DNA of 63,171 bases from assembly GCF_000472385.1 (NCBI RefSeq), contig NZ_AWZU01000028.1, forward strand, positions 334-63,504, read 5' to 3'. This DNA comes from Bradyrhizobium sp. ARR65 (GTDB lineage: Bacteria; Pseudomonadota; Alphaproteobacteria; Rhizobiales; Xanthobacteraceae). The translations under genes were made by a program, and so were the position numbers. Below, piece by piece: positions 7,322 through 17,664 of the stretch (positions are counted from its first letter, which is position 1; each line of letters begins with the position of its first letter). Under the pieces are notes generated by a model. The model was not told the DNA's origin. It searched no databases and worked only from the letters and a program-made list of their open reading frames with translations.

Positions 7322-8446
7322 TTGAGCGTGACGCAGCAACAGGTTCTCGATGCACTCGCCAGGGTCAAGACGCCGCGCGGGGTCGCCTTGACCAACGCGA
7401 ACGTGCTGTCGCCGGTCGCAGTCAATGATGGCAAGGTGTTCTTCTCCATCAATGTCGATGCGGCGGAGGCGCGTGCCTGGGAGAGCGTGCGCGCGCAGGC
7501 CGAAAGCGCGGTGCGTGCGATCCCCGGCGTTGCCACTGCGATGATCGCGCTCACCGCCGAGCGCAAGCCGGGCTCCGCACCGGCCTCGCGTGGTGCGCCC
7601 GGCGTCGCGCCGGTTTCCTCACACCGGCCGCCGCACAGCCCCGCCGGCTCGCCGATGGCGCGGCAGGCGGAGATTCCGGGCATTGCCGCCATCATCGCGG
7701 TCGCCTCGGGCAAGGGCGGCGTCGGCAAGTCGACCACCGCGCTCAACCTCGCGCTGGGACTGCGCGATTTGGGCCTGCGCGTCGGGCTGCTTGATGCCGA
7801 CATCTATGGCCCCTCGGTGCCGCGGCTGACGGGCATTCGCGAAAAGCCCGAACTCAATGACGAGCGGAAGATGATTCCGATCGAGCGTTTCGGGCTTGCC
7901 ATCATGTCCATCGGCTTTCTGGTCGAGGAGGACACCGCGATGATCTGGCGCGGTCCGATGGTGATGTCGGCGATCACGCAGATGCTGCGCGATGTCGCCT
8001 GGGGCACGCTGGACGTGCTGGTGGTCGACATGCCGCCGGGCACCGGCGACGCGCAGCTCACGCTCGCGCAGAATGTGCCGCTGAAAGGTGCCATCATCAT
8101 CTCGACGCCGCAGGACCTTTCGCTGATCGACGCGCGGCGGGGCCTTGCGATGTTCAAGAAGGTGAACGTCCCTGTGCTCGGCATCGTCGAGAACATGAGC
8201 TATTTCCAATGCCCGCATTGCGGCACGCGCTCGGATATTTTCGGCCATGGCGGCGCGCACCATGAGGCGGAGCGGCTGGGGGTGCCATTCCTGGGCGAGA
8301 TTCCGCTGCATATTGCGATTCGCGAGACGTCGGATGCCGGCAATCCCGTGGTCGTCAGCGACCCCAATGGGCCGCATGCGGCGATCTATCGCGCCATCGC
8401 CGGCGAAATCCGCGAGCAGCTCAAGGGTGTGATTGCGGCGGCCTGA
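7322..8446 (+). CDS. mrp: Mrp/NBP35-type Fe-S cluster carrier ATPase (ApbC)
   Basis: Cytoplasmic P-loop ATPase that carries and delivers iron-sulfur clusters to target proteins. The 374-residue protein has an N-terminal MIP18/DUF59 domain (about 1-80), an Ala/Pro linker, and a deviant Walker A GKGGVGKSTTALNLA from about residue 130. Then come DADIYGPSVPRLTG, DMPPGTGDAQLT and the VENMSYFQCPHCG segment, whose CxxC binds the bridging cluster. The start is TTG at 7322, supported by AGGAGA seven bases upstream and by the family-like N terminus MSVTQQQVLDAL. It is probably monocistronic, with 188 bases before the next gene. Confidence 0.92.
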   Translation: MSVTQQQVLDALARVKTPRGVALTNANVLSPVAVNDGKVFFSINVDAAEARAWESVRAQAESAVRAIPGVATAMIALTAERKPGSAPASRGAPGVAPVSSHRPPHSPAGSPMARQAEIPGIAAIIAVASGKGGVGKSTTALNLALGLRDLGLRVGLLDADIYGPSVPRLTGIREKPELNDERKMIPIERFGLAIMSIGFLVEEDTAMIWRGPMVMSAITQMLRDVAWGTLDVLVVDMPPGTGDAQLTLAQNVPLKGAIIISTPQDLSLIDARRGLAMFKKVNVPVLGIVENMSYFQCPHCGTRSDIFGHGGAHHEAERLGVPFLGEIPLHIAIRETSDAGNPVVVSDPNGPHAAIYRAIAGEIREQLKGVIAAA

Positions 8447-8634
8447 ACGGGGCTTCGGCCCTCTATGCGACTTTCGTTTAATCGCCGCAGTCATGCGATT
8501 GTCGCGTTTTCGTGGGCCCGGTTTCCGTGTAAAAGGCGCCCCCGGAAGCGCTTCGGTTTGACCGCAAGCCATCGTGTCACCGGAAGATTGCTGCAGGAAT
8601 TGGGAAAACGCGCCAACAAGGAGAAGGCCTTAAA

Positions 8635-9723
8635 ATGAAGCGTCGTGATTTTTTGAAGGTTTCGGCGACCGGGGCGGCGGTCGCGGCGGTTGCATCGCCC
8701 GCGATCGCGCAGTCCTCGCCCGAAATCAAGTGGCGCCTGACCTCGAGCTTTCCGAAGTCGCTTGACACGATCTATGGCGGCGCGACGGAGTTCGCCAAAT
8801 ACGTCGCGGAGATGACCGACAACAAGTTTCAGATCCAGGTCTTCTCTGCTGGCGAGATCGTGCCGGGCCTGCAGGCCCTGGACGCGACGTCCAACGGCAC
8901 CGTGGAGATGAGCCACACCGTCTCGTATTACTACGTCGGCAAGGACCCGACCTTTGCGATCTATGCTTCGGTGCCGTTCGGGCTGAACGCGCGCATGCAG
9001 AACTCCTGGTGGTACCAGGGCGGTGGACAGGAGCTCGGCAACGAGTTCTTCAAGAAGTTCGGCGTGATCGCGTTCCCGTGCGGCAATACCGGCACCCAGA
9101 TGGGCGGCTGGTTCCGCAAGGAGATCAAGACGGTCGCCGATCTCTCGGGGCTGAAATTCCGCATCGGTGGCATCGCAGGACAGGTGCTGCAGAAGGTCGG
9201 CGTCGTGCCGCAGCAGCTTGCCGGCGGCGACATCTATCCCGCGCTGGAAAAGGGCACGATCGACGCCGCCGAATGGGTCGGGCCTTATGACGACGAGAAG
9301 CTCGGCTTCCAGAAGGTGGCGAAGTACTACTATTATCCGGGTTTCTGGGAGGGCGGACCGACCGTCCACGCCTTCTGCAATCTCGACAAATGGAATTCGC
9401 TGCCGAAGAGCTACCAGGTCGTTCTCACCAACGCGGCGGCCAACGCCAATAGCTGGATGGCCGCGCGCTACGACATGCAGAACCCGGCTGCGTTGAAGCG
9501 GCTGGTGGCCGGCGGCACCCAGCTCCGTCCCTTCACCAACGAAGTGCTGGAAGCCTGCCTCAAGGCCACTAACGAATTGTGGTCGGAAATCTCCGCCAAG
9601 AATCCCGACTTCAAGAAATCCATCGAGGCGATGCAGGCCTATCGCTCCGATCAATATCTCTGGTGGCAGGTTGCCGAATACACCTTCGACAGCTTCATGA
9701 TCCGCTCGCGCACCCGCGGCTGA
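8635..9723 (+). CDS. dctP: TRAP transporter substrate-binding protein, Tat-exported (TakP-like), copy 1
   Basis: Periplasmic binding protein of a tripartite ATP-independent transporter. The 362-residue precursor starts with a twin-arginine signal (MKRRDFLKVSATG, cleavage after AIAQ). The mature part has the DctP fold, and the FWEGGPTVHAF and NWYQ/Trp-rich segments resemble TakP, which binds 2-oxo acids; the ligand is inferred only at that level. It is closely similar to the next gene: a run of 34 residues beginning VPQQLAGGDIYPALEKG is identical in both. A rho-independent terminator follows at 9751-9781, so the two paralogues are probably transcribed separately. Confidence 0.92.
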   Translation: MKRRDFLKVSATGAAVAAVASPAIAQSSPEIKWRLTSSFPKSLDTIYGGATEFAKYVAEMTDNKFQIQVFSAGEIVPGLQALDATSNGTVEMSHTVSYYYVGKDPTFAIYASVPFGLNARMQNSWWYQGGGQELGNEFFKKFGVIAFPCGNTGTQMGGWFRKEIKTVADLSGLKFRIGGIAGQVLQKVGVVPQQLAGGDIYPALEKGTIDAAEWVGPYDDEKLGFQKVAKYYYYPGFWEGGPTVHAFCNLDKWNSLPKSYQVVLTNAAANANSWMAARYDMQNPAALKRLVAGGTQLRPFTNEVLEACLKATNELWSEISAKNPDFKKSIEAMQAYRSDQYLWWQVAEYTFDSFMIRSRTRG

Positions 9724-9750
9724 TCCTATCCTTAAGTCTTAGACGACACA

Positions 9751-9781
9751 GCCCGGCCTCGGCATGAGGCCGGGCTTTTTT
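9751..9781 (+). terminator. Rho-independent terminator after the first TRAP binding protein
   Basis: Perfect 10-base stem GCCCGGCCTC / GAGGCCGGGC with a 5-base loop, followed by six T. It lies 27 bases past the stop of the upstream gene. Confidence 0.9.
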
Positions 9782-9865
9782 GCGTGGCAACAGGCCAGGC
9801 GATGTTCCATGCTTGCTCCCAAGCCTCGGCAAGAAGGCTCCACAAGCACACCAGAGGGAGAGAAC

Positions 9866-10954
<1,089 letters not shown>

Positions 10955-10981
10955 CGAGGGCGTGTCATTGCGGAAACAAAG

Positions 10982-11012
10982 ACCCCGGAGCGAAAGCTCC
11001 GGGGTTTTGTTT
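10982..11012 (+). terminator. Rho-independent terminator after the second TRAP binding protein
   Basis: Perfect 10-base stem ACCCCGGAGC / GCTCCGGGGT closed by a GAAA tetraloop and followed by TTTTGTTT. It starts 27 bases past the stop codon. Confidence 0.9.
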
Positions 11013-11024
11013 GCACACTGAAAG

Positions 11025-11072
11025 CGGACTCCAATCTATAACCGCTACCCTGAGGTGCCAGATTGGAGTCCG
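11025..11072. repeat. Inverted repeat between convergent TRAP genes
   Basis: Perfect 13-base arms CGGACTCCAATCT (11025-11037) and AGATTGGAGTCCG (11060-11072) separated by 22 bases. It lies between the terminator of the second binding protein and the 3' end of dctM. It may end transcription from the dctM side, though no T-run is seen on that strand, or it may be another dispersed palindrome. Confidence 0.65.
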
Positions 11073-11085
11073 TGAGATCACCCCA

Positions 11086-12687
11086 CTACTTGCTCGGCGG
11101 CCCCAGATCCAGCGGCGGCAGATCGATCTGCGGCACCTCGATCTTGATTTTGTTGAGGTCGACATCGGTCGGCTTGTCGAGCAGGCCCGTCACCGTCACC
11201 GGGAACGCGATCACCAGCGCCACCATCAGGGCCTGCAGCCCGATCCAGGGCATGGCGCCCCAATAGATGTCGGAGCTCTTGACCTCCTTCGGCGCGACGC
11301 CGCGCAGGTAGAACAGGGCGAAGCCGAATGGTGGATGCAGGAACGAGGTCTGCATGTTCACGCAAAGCATCACGCCGAACCAGATCAGCGCCGCGTCGGC
11401 CCCAACGACGGGGGCGAGAACCTTCTGTGCGATCGGCGCGATCATCGGCAAGATGATGAAGGCGATCTCGAAGAAGTCGAGGAAGAACGCCAGGAAGAAA
11501 ATGAAGATGTTGATGAAGGCGAGGAAGCCCCAGGCGCCGCCGGGCAGCGAGGTCAGCATATGCTCGAGCCACTCGCCTCCGGACACGCCGAGGAACACCA
11601 CCGAGAAGCAGGTCGAGCCGATCAGGATGAAGGTGACCATGCAGGTGATGCGCATGGTGGTCTGATAGCCCTGCTTGATCAGGTCGCGCAGCTCGGGGAT
11701 GCGCGCGGCCTCGATGCAGATCCAGGCCACGGCGAAATAGGTGATCGCAAAGGCGATCTTGAAGACGATGTTCTCGGTGTAGAACATCGCGATGATCGTG
11801 CCGACGCCGGCCGCGATCACGCCGACGATCAGGATCTTGCTGCCGATCCGGCTGAAATCCTTGTGGTGGATCGCGGCCAGCACGATAGCGCCGACCGCGC
11901 CCATGGCGCCGGCTTCCGTCGGCGTCGCAAGACCCATCATCATGGTGCCGAGCACGACGAAGATCAGCACCGCGGAAGGGATGATGCCGAGCAGGCATTT
12001 CTTCCACAGGGCCCAGCCGGTCAGCGTGCGCGCTTCCTTCGGCACCGCCGGCACGTGATGCGGCTTGAAGATGCCGAGCAGGAAGGTGTAGCCGGCGAAC
12101 AGCACGATCTGGAAGATCGACGGTCCCCAGGCGCCGAGATACATGTCGCCGACCGATTTGCCGAGCTGGTCGGCGAGTACGATCAATACCAGCGAGGGCG
12201 GCACAAGCTGCGTAATGGTGCCGGAGGCCGCGAGCACACCGGTGATGTAGCGCATGTTGTAGCCGTAGCGGATCATCACCGGCATCGAGATCAGCGCCAT
12301 GGCGATGACCTGCGCCGCGACCGTGCCGGTGATGGCGCCAAGGATGAAGCCGACGATGATGACGGAGTAGCCGAGACCGCCGCGGATCGGGCCAAACAAC
12401 TGGCCCATCGAATCCAGCATGTCCTCGGCGAGCCCGCACCGCTCGAGCACTGCGCCCATGAAGGTGAAGAAGGGGATCGCGAGCAGAAGCTCGTTGGACA
12501 GCACGCTGCCGAATATGCGGCCGGGAATCGCCTGCAGGAAGTTCAGGTCGAAGAAGCCTTGATGAATGGCGAGGAATCCGAACGACAATCCTACGGCTGC
12601 GAGCGTGAACGCGACCGGGAAGCCGATCAGCATCGCCAGAACCAGGCCGCCGAACATCAAAGGCGGCATCATTTCCAGCGTGATCAT
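11086..12687 (-). CDS. dctM: TRAP transporter large permease subunit DctM
   Basis: Inner-membrane subunit that forms the substrate/Na+ pathway. The 533-residue protein is hydrophobic throughout, with about 12 or more membrane spans. It has DctM-family landmarks such as GFPVAFTLA near the N terminus, ELLLAIPFFTFMGAVLERCGLAEDMLD, and PTEAGAMGAVGAIVLA in the middle. The C-terminal tail after the last span is Pro/Asp-rich. It is longer than typical DctM (about 430) because of an insert of roughly 100 residues in the central region, as in the TakM-like group. Its ATG overlaps the dctQ stop (ATGA), indicating translational coupling. Confidence 0.92.
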   Translation of the reverse strand: MITLEMMPPLMFGGLVLAMLIGFPVAFTLAAVGLSFGFLAIHQGFFDLNFLQAIPGRIFGSVLSNELLLAIPFFTFMGAVLERCGLAEDMLDSMGQLFGPIRGGLGYSVIIVGFILGAITGTVAAQVIAMALISMPVMIRYGYNMRYITGVLAASGTITQLVPPSLVLIVLADQLGKSVGDMYLGAWGPSIFQIVLFAGYTFLLGIFKPHHVPAVPKEARTLTGWALWKKCLLGIIPSAVLIFVVLGTMMMGLATPTEAGAMGAVGAIVLAAIHHKDFSRIGSKILIVGVIAAGVGTIIAMFYTENIVFKIAFAITYFAVAWICIEAARIPELRDLIKQGYQTTMRITCMVTFILIGSTCFSVVFLGVSGGEWLEHMLTSLPGGAWGFLAFINIFIFFLAFFLDFFEIAFIILPMIAPIAQKVLAPVVGADAALIWFGVMLCVNMQTSFLHPPFGFALFYLRGVAPKEVKSSDIYWGAMPWIGLQALMVALVIAFPVTVTGLLDKPTDVDLNKIKIEVPQIDLPPLDLGPPSK

Positions 12688-13223
12688 TGGGTCGGCCTCT
12701 CATATTTCGCGTCGATCGTCACTTCGCCCTTGAGCGCTGCCATGCGCTTGATCACTTCGGAGACGCCCTGCAAGGCCAGCATGACGAAGCCGGAGGGGAT
12801 AACGAATTTGATCGGCCAGCGCAGCAGGCCGCCGGCATTGCCCGACATTTCGCCGACGTTGTAGGACTGCATGAAGAACGGCCAGGACAGATAGGCGAGC
12901 AGCAGGCAGGACGGGATCAGGAAGAACAGCGTGCCAATCAGGTCGAGCCAGAGCTGGCCCCGCTCGGACAGGAAGAGGTAGAAGATCTCGACCCGAACGT
13001 GCTCGTTGCGCTTGAAGGTGTAGGAGGCGCCGAACATCACGATGATCGCGAACATGTACCATTGCGCCTCGAGCCAGCCGTTGGAGCTGTAGTCGAAGGC
13101 GTAACGGATCATCGCGTTACCGGCGCTGAGCAGGCAGGAAAAGAGCACCAAGAGGTTACAGACGTAGCCGATCTTTTCGTTGAGCTGGTCGATGGCGGTG
13201 CTGACTGCCAACAATGGGCGCAT
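12684..13223 (-). CDS. dctQ: TRAP transporter small permease subunit DctQ
   Basis: A 179-residue, four-span membrane protein that pairs with DctM. The N-terminal hydrophobic helix (YVCNLLVLFSCLLSAGNAMIRY), the E-A-Q-W-Y-M-F motif in the second span, and the RNEHVRVEIFY loop are the usual DctQ signature. It is the first gene of the dctQM operon; the promoter should lie in the 464-base gap upstream. Together with one or both convergent binding proteins it would import an organic acid driven by Na+. Confidence 0.9.
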   Translation of the reverse strand: MRPLLAVSTAIDQLNEKIGYVCNLLVLFSCLLSAGNAMIRYAFDYSSNGWLEAQWYMFAIIVMFGASYTFKRNEHVRVEIFYLFLSERGQLWLDLIGTLFFLIPSCLLLAYLSWPFFMQSYNVGEMSGNAGGLLRWPIKFVIPSGFVMLALQGVSEVIKRMAALKGEVTIDAKYERPTQ

Positions 13224-13687
13224 CTCGTTCTCCGCGGCCGCGCGTCAATGCGCGCCGATAACTGCCAAAGGCATTGCTTCGCCGTCACGCGGGGAATGCG
13301 CGCGGCCACGGCTCACCTTGCGGAGCGATTGCAATGCCAGTCCCTCCCCACATCTCGCTTTCGCCGTCTTGGCTGCGCAAGCGGCGCAGCGGCCCATCTG
13401 GGCGGGCCGGCATCGAAAGCAACCGCACGTAAATCAGCGCGTTTTCGCCCCGTCAATCGGAAAATGGACAAATTGACGCGGTGCCAAGCATCTGCCGGGG
13501 TTTGGTAAATCCGGCGACGCGCGCTGGCTTCTCCGTGTTCTTACGGGGAGACGGGTGGGTACGAGACTGTCGCCTCGCGTTGAGCTCGCCGAGAATCCTG
13601 CGCGAAATTCCCGGATTTCGACCTCCCACAAAGGGGATGAGGTGAAGCTGATCGGCCGTCGGCTCGGGCGAAGCAAAGACCTGCCGC
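13224..13687. other. Gene-free region upstream of dctQM
   Basis: About 460 bases between the 3' end of moaA and the start of dctQ, both on the minus strand. I see no gene, tRNA or strong repeat. It must hold the dctQM promoter. A binding site could not be assigned with confidence. Confidence 0.5.
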
Positions 13688-14722
13688 CTAGCCCCCCGTC
13701 ACGCTCATATGCCGGGAAACGCTCGGACGGTTATGCCGGCGATCGATGATGAAGTCGTGGCCTTTCGGCTTCAGGCCGATGGCGCGGTCGATCGCGGCCG
13801 AGAGCAGCTCGTCATCGCTTGATGCGCGCAGCGGCTTGCGCAGGTCGGCGGCATCCTCATGACCCAGGCAGGTGTGCAGGGTGCCGGTGCAGGTCACGCG
13901 CACGCGGTTGCACAGCTCGCAGAAATTATGCGTCATCGGCGTGATGAAGCCGAGCTTGCCGCCGGTTTCGCTGATGCGGACGTAGCGCGCAGGTCCCCCG
14001 GTGCTCTCATCGAGATCGGTCATCGTATAGTGCTTGGCAAGCCGCGCGCGCACGAGTGACAGCGGCACATACTGGTCGATGCGGCCTTCGCCGATTTCGC
14101 CCATCGGCATGACCTCGATCAGGGTCATGTCCATGCCCTTGCCATGCGCCCATTCGATCAGGGCGGGGATTTCGTCCTCGTTCAGGTTCTTCAGCGCCAC
14201 TGCGTTGATCTTCACCGCAAGCCCCGCCGCGCGCGCCGCCTCGATGCCGGCCAGCACCTTGTCGAGCTCGCCCCAGCGCGTGATGCTCCGGAATTTGAGC
14301 GGGTCGAGCGTGTCGAGCGAGACATTGATGCGGCGCATGCCGCAGTCACGCAAGTCGGCGGCATAGCGCGCGAGCTGGGTGCCGTTGGTGGTCATGGTCA
14401 GTTCGCGCAGCGCACCGGTCGCAAGATGACGCGACAATGAGCGCACCAGCGACATCACGTTGCGCCGGACCAGCGGCTCGCCGCCGGTGAGGCGGAGCTT
14501 GCGAACGCCCTTGGCGATGAAGGCCGAACAGAGCCGGTCGAGCTCTTCCAAGGTCAACAGGTCGGCCTTGGGCAGGAAGGTCATGTCTTCCGACATGCAA
14601 TAGAAGCAGCGCAGATCGCAGCGGTCGGTGACCGACACCCGCAAATAGCTGATCGTCCGACCGAACGGATCGGTCATCGGACGCGAGGTATGGGGCAGAC
14701 TATCGAACGGAGCATCGGTCAT
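13688..14722 (-). CDS. moaA: GTP 3',8-cyclase MoaA (molybdenum cofactor biosynthesis)
   Basis: Radical SAM enzyme for the first step of molybdopterin synthesis, GTP to 3',8-cyclo-GTP. From ATG at 14722 (ORF also open to 14734) the protein has 344 residues. The SAM cluster motif CDLRCFYC is near the N terminus, the GGEPLVRR motif follows, and the second cluster cysteines are in FCELCNRVRVTCTGTLHTC. The C terminus ends HMSVTGG, so the double-glycine tail needed for catalysis is present. No other moa gene is in the window. Confidence 0.95.
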   Translation of the reverse strand: MTDAPFDSLPHTSRPMTDPFGRTISYLRVSVTDRCDLRCFYCMSEDMTFLPKADLLTLEELDRLCSAFIAKGVRKLRLTGGEPLVRRNVMSLVRSLSRHLATGALRELTMTTNGTQLARYAADLRDCGMRRINVSLDTLDPLKFRSITRWGELDKVLAGIEAARAAGLAVKINAVALKNLNEDEIPALIEWAHGKGMDMTLIEVMPMGEIGEGRIDQYVPLSLVRARLAKHYTMTDLDESTGGPARYVRISETGGKLGFITPMTHNFCELCNRVRVTCTGTLHTCLGHEDAADLRKPLRASSDDELLSAAIDRAIGLKPKGHDFIIDRRHNRPSVSRHMSVTGG

Positions 14723-14865
14723 GCGAAAAAGCACTCAAACCAGCTTGCGGCCGTAACAGGCGCGGCACAGGACATATGGGTGCAATCTAAGCATGGCGCG
14801 GCGCCTCGACAATCGGCGATGCCGATATGAGGCGCTACGGGCCGTGCGATGCTGCAACGAGGGGA

Positions 14866-15330
14866 TCAGCGGGTCGCAGGCGGTGCGTTCGGATCGGGGA
14901 ACGCCGAATCCGTCGCAGCGGTAGGGGCGGCAGCGGCCTTCGGTTTCCTGCTTCTCGGATGCATTTTGTGCGCCTTGGGCGGGGGACCCGAAGGCTGCAG
15001 TTCCGCGAACACCGGATTGGGGTCGGTCACCGTGGTGGCGGGTGTGGTGAGATCGCCGGGGTTGCGGATCACCTTCACCTGCACGGTGGCGGGCTCGTAC
15101 TTGGCGAGCGAGTAGGCGACGGAGAAGCCGGCGTCGGGGGCAGCCACTGAGACAGAGCAGGGGGTTTTGCAACCCGGTCCCAGCGAGGTCGTGGCATCGG
15201 CGCCGGACGGCTGGGACTCGAGCTGGACCTGAATAGTCGGTGGGGTGGACTTGAAGTAGTCGCTCAGCGAGGACGACGAGCAGCCGCCCAGGCTCGCCCC
15301 GGCTAAGGCAATCGCGAGAACACGACGCAT
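14866..15330 (-). CDS. Putative lipoprotein, PEGA-like domain
   Basis: About 154 residues. The N terminus is a lipoprotein signal peptide with lipobox LGGC, so the mature protein should be lipid-anchored, probably in the outer membrane. The segment VQLESQPSGADATTSLGPGCKTPCSVSV resembles a PEGA-like beta domain with an added Cys pair. The C-terminal third is low-complexity, rich in Lys, Pro and Ala. No function is known. The start could also be the ATG two codons upstream at 15336. Confidence 0.7.
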   Translation of the reverse strand: MRRVLAIALAGASLGGCSSSSLSDYFKSTPPTIQVQLESQPSGADATTSLGPGCKTPCSVSVAAPDAGFSVAYSLAKYEPATVQVKVIRNPGDLTTPATTVTDPNPVFAELQPSGPPPKAHKMHPRSRKPKAAAAPTAATDSAFPDPNAPPATR

Positions 15331-15474
15331 GATCAATCCGTCACTCTACTGCGGCAGGGCGCCGCAATCCCCGCCGCGACCATAGGAGCCTCGGGACGGC
15401 GGCGCAACCGGATGCGGCCTTAAGTTAATTGATGGTTAACAGAATCCTGCAAGAGTCGAAATTAAAGCGATGTC

Positions 15475-16170
15475 TCAGCGGCTTACGCGAAGCTTTGATG
15501 GAACCGAGAGATCTTCCACCGCAGGGGGCAGATCCCGCATGTGGTGGATCACCCGATCGGGCTTCAACTCGGCAATGGGAACATCGGTATAACCGAAGCT
15601 GACACCGATCACGGGAACCGAGGCGCGGCGGGCGACGCCGACATCGGTTCCGGAGTCGCCGACCATGATGGTTGAGGAGACCTCGCCGCCGGCCCGCGCC
15701 ACGGTTTGACGCAAGATCGCCGGGTCCGGCTTTGATACCCCGAACGTGTCGGCGCCGCAGATGGCCGCAAATCGCCCGCTTAGCCCGAGCTGGTCCAAGA
15801 GCCGCTTGGACAGCCATTCGAGCTTGTTGGTGCAGACCGCGAGCAGATGGCCGCGGGCAGCGAGGTCATCCAGTGCCTCCTCCAGACCCTCGAACGGGCG
15901 CGAGGCGTCGGCGATGTGGTCGGCATAATGATCGATGAAATCGGCCGTCAGGCGGGTGACGTCTTCGGGGCTGGTGAAGCGCCCTTCCACCTCAAGGCCA
16001 CGTTCGATCAGCTTGCGGGCGCCGGCGCCGATCATCTTGCGGGCGGAGGCCAGCGGGACGGCCGGTAAACCCTCGCGCTCCAGCACGAAGTTCAAGGCGC
16101 TGATCAGGTCGGGCGCCGTATCCACCAGCGTTCCGTCCAGGTCGAAGACAATGAGGGGGAGAGCGGCCAT
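15475..16170 (-). CDS. gph: Phosphoglycolate phosphatase, HAD superfamily
   Basis: Mg2+-dependent hydrolase of 2-phosphoglycolate. The 231-residue protein has HAD motif I VFDLDGTLVDT (nucleophile Asp and acid/base Asp), motif II Thr in CTNK, motif III Lys in GVSKPDP and motif IV GDSGTDVGVA. The helical cap (about 20-85) fits the Gph subfamily. It is divergent from rpiA across about 200 bases, and both belong to sugar-phosphate metabolism. The substrate assignment within the HAD family is likely but not proven by sequence. Confidence 0.85.
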   Translation of the reverse strand: MAALPLIVFDLDGTLVDTAPDLISALNFVLEREGLPAVPLASARKMIGAGARKLIERGLEVEGRFTSPEDVTRLTADFIDHYADHIADASRPFEGLEEALDDLAARGHLLAVCTNKLEWLSKRLLDQLGLSGRFAAICGADTFGVSKPDPAILRQTVARAGGEVSSTIMVGDSGTDVGVARRASVPVIGVSFGYTDVPIAELKPDRVIHHMRDLPPAVEDLSVPSKLRVSR

Positions 16171-16375
16171 CCCGAAAACCGCTAGCGGTCCTGATCCGAT
16201 CCTGCAAGGGCAGGGAATCAGGCTGTGGACAGCGATCGTGGCGAGATTTCGCCCGTGCCCGCGTCAATTGCGCTATTCCGCCGCACCAAACGAGGCTAGA
16301 TATGCGCGCGCCGGGCGTCTGGACCTGGCAGGACCGGCGTCATGCCGAGAGCTGCAAGCCGAGGGGCTTAAAATT

Positions 16376-17074
16376 GTGTCGATGGACGAATTGAAACGGC
16401 GGGCAGCGGCGCGCGCGCTGGAACAGGTGCGCGACGGCATGCGGCTTGGCCTCGGTACCGGTTCGACCGCCAGGCATTTCGTGGAACTGCTCGGCGAGCG
16501 CGTTCGCGCCGGGCTTGGCGTCGTGGGCGTACCGACCTCGGAGGCGACCAGGGCCGATGCTTTGGCTGCCGGCGTTCCCTTGACCACGTTGGATGAGATC
16601 GACCGGCTCGACCTGACGGTTGACGGCGCCGACGAGATCAATCCCGAACTCGACCTGATCAAGGGCGGGGGCGGTGCATTGTTGCGGGAAAAAATCGTCG
16701 CCAGCGCCTCCGATCGCATGATCGTGATCGCTGATGATTCGAAATGGGTCGATGCGCTGGGCCGCTTTCCGCTGCCGGTCGAGGTGATCCCGTTCGGCAT
16801 TGCCGCGACCCAGCGGGCCATGGCCAATGCTTTCAGGGAAAGCGGCGTCCCCGGCCAAATGATGCTCCGCACGGCCAAGGATGGCCACGTTTTTGTCACC
16901 GATGGCGGACACTGGATTGTCGACGCCCATCTCGGTCGCATACAAGACGCCCGCCGCCTGGCAGCGCTGCTCAGCGCGATCCCGGGTGTGGTCGAGCATG
17001 GGCTGTTCGTGGGGTTAGCCAGTACGGCGATATTGGCAGGCGCGCAGGGAATACGCGTTGTTGATCGGCCTTAA
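16376..17074 (+). CDS. rpiA: Ribose-5-phosphate isomerase A
   Basis: Interconverts ribose 5-phosphate and ribulose 5-phosphate in the pentose phosphate and Calvin pathways. The product has 232 residues if GTG at 16376 is used; ATG at 16382 would give 230. GAGGGG ends nine bases before the GTG, which favours it. Phosphate-binding GLGTGSTA, the catalytic DGADEI segment and GGGGALLREKI are all present, followed by the conserved DGGH and GVVEHGLF stretches. It is followed 27 bases later by a DUF2059 gene. Confidence 0.93.
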   Translation: MSMDELKRRAAARALEQVRDGMRLGLGTGSTARHFVELLGERVRAGLGVVGVPTSEATRADALAAGVPLTTLDEIDRLDLTVDGADEINPELDLIKGGGGALLREKIVASASDRMIVIADDSKWVDALGRFPLPVEVIPFGIAATQRAMANAFRESGVPGQMMLRTAKDGHVFVTDGGHWIVDAHLGRIQDARRLAALLSAIPGVVEHGLFVGLASTAILAGAQGIRVVDRP

Positions 17075-17101
17075 GCCGCAATCCATCAAGGAGAGACCGG
17101 A

Positions 17102-17635
17102 ATGAAGAGCGTTTTCAGAATGTTGCCGGCTGCCGGCATTGTACTGGCCGTTGCGTTGGCCGGTCTGCCGGCCGGGGCACAGCCACAGCAGCAGGCGGCG
17201 CCCGCGCTGAAGCCGGGCTCGCCGGCGGCGATCGCCGCGGCCAAGGAAATCCTGGCCATGAAGAACGCCAGCGCCATGTACGCCAACGCCGTTCCGAACA
17301 TCGTGCAGCAGACCAAGGACACGCTGCTGCAGACCAACCTCAACTACCAGAAGGACCTCAACGAGGTCGCCGTCATCGTCGCGCAGAAGCTCGCCGGCCG
17401 CGAGAAGGAGATCGGCGACGGCATGGCGCAGATCTATGCCAATGAATTTACCGAGCAGGAATTGAAGGACCTGGTGACGTTCTATAAGTCCCCGCTTGGT
17501 CAAAAGTTGTTGGCGAGTGAGCCGCGCGCGATCCAGTTCAGCATGTCCTACATGAACCAGTGGGCGCAGCAGTTTGCCGAAATCGTCAACGGCGAATTCC
17601 GCGCCGAGATGCGCAAGCGCGGCAAGCAGATCTAG
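17102..17635 (+). CDS. DUF2059 exported protein
   Basis: A 177-residue protein with a clear signal peptide (cleavage near AGA-QP, residues 24-26) and then an Ala/Pro/Gln-rich linker. The helical C-terminal region contains the DUF2059 signature: an EFTEQELKDLVTFYKSPLGQK block that matches the FYxSPxGQK consensus. The protein should be periplasmic, and its function is unknown. It lies between rpiA and gor with short gaps (27 and 29 bases), so the three may form one transcription unit. Confidence 0.85.
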   Translation: MKSVFRMLPAAGIVLAVALAGLPAGAQPQQQAAPALKPGSPAAIAAAKEILAMKNASAMYANAVPNIVQQTKDTLLQTNLNYQKDLNEVAVIVAQKLAGREKEIGDGMAQIYANEFTEQELKDLVTFYKSPLGQKLLASEPRAIQFSMSYMNQWAQQFAEIVNGEFRAEMRKRGKQI

Positions 17636-17664
17636 CAACGGTCTGCAACAGGTCGAGGTGAGAG

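Noticed and set aside
11011..12864. 617-codon plus-strand open frame antisense to dctM, and similar long antisense frames at 3416-4804, 17632-19029, 37056-38303 and 48150-49778
   Set aside because: They lie wholly opposite clear genes with conserved motifs, are rich in Arg, His and Asp repeats typical of the complementary strand of G+C-rich genes, and show no domain.
16171..16375. Possible small gene or RNA between gph and rpiA
   Set aside because: Only an extension of the rpiA frame without a start context is seen; the stretch is an ordinary divergent promoter region.
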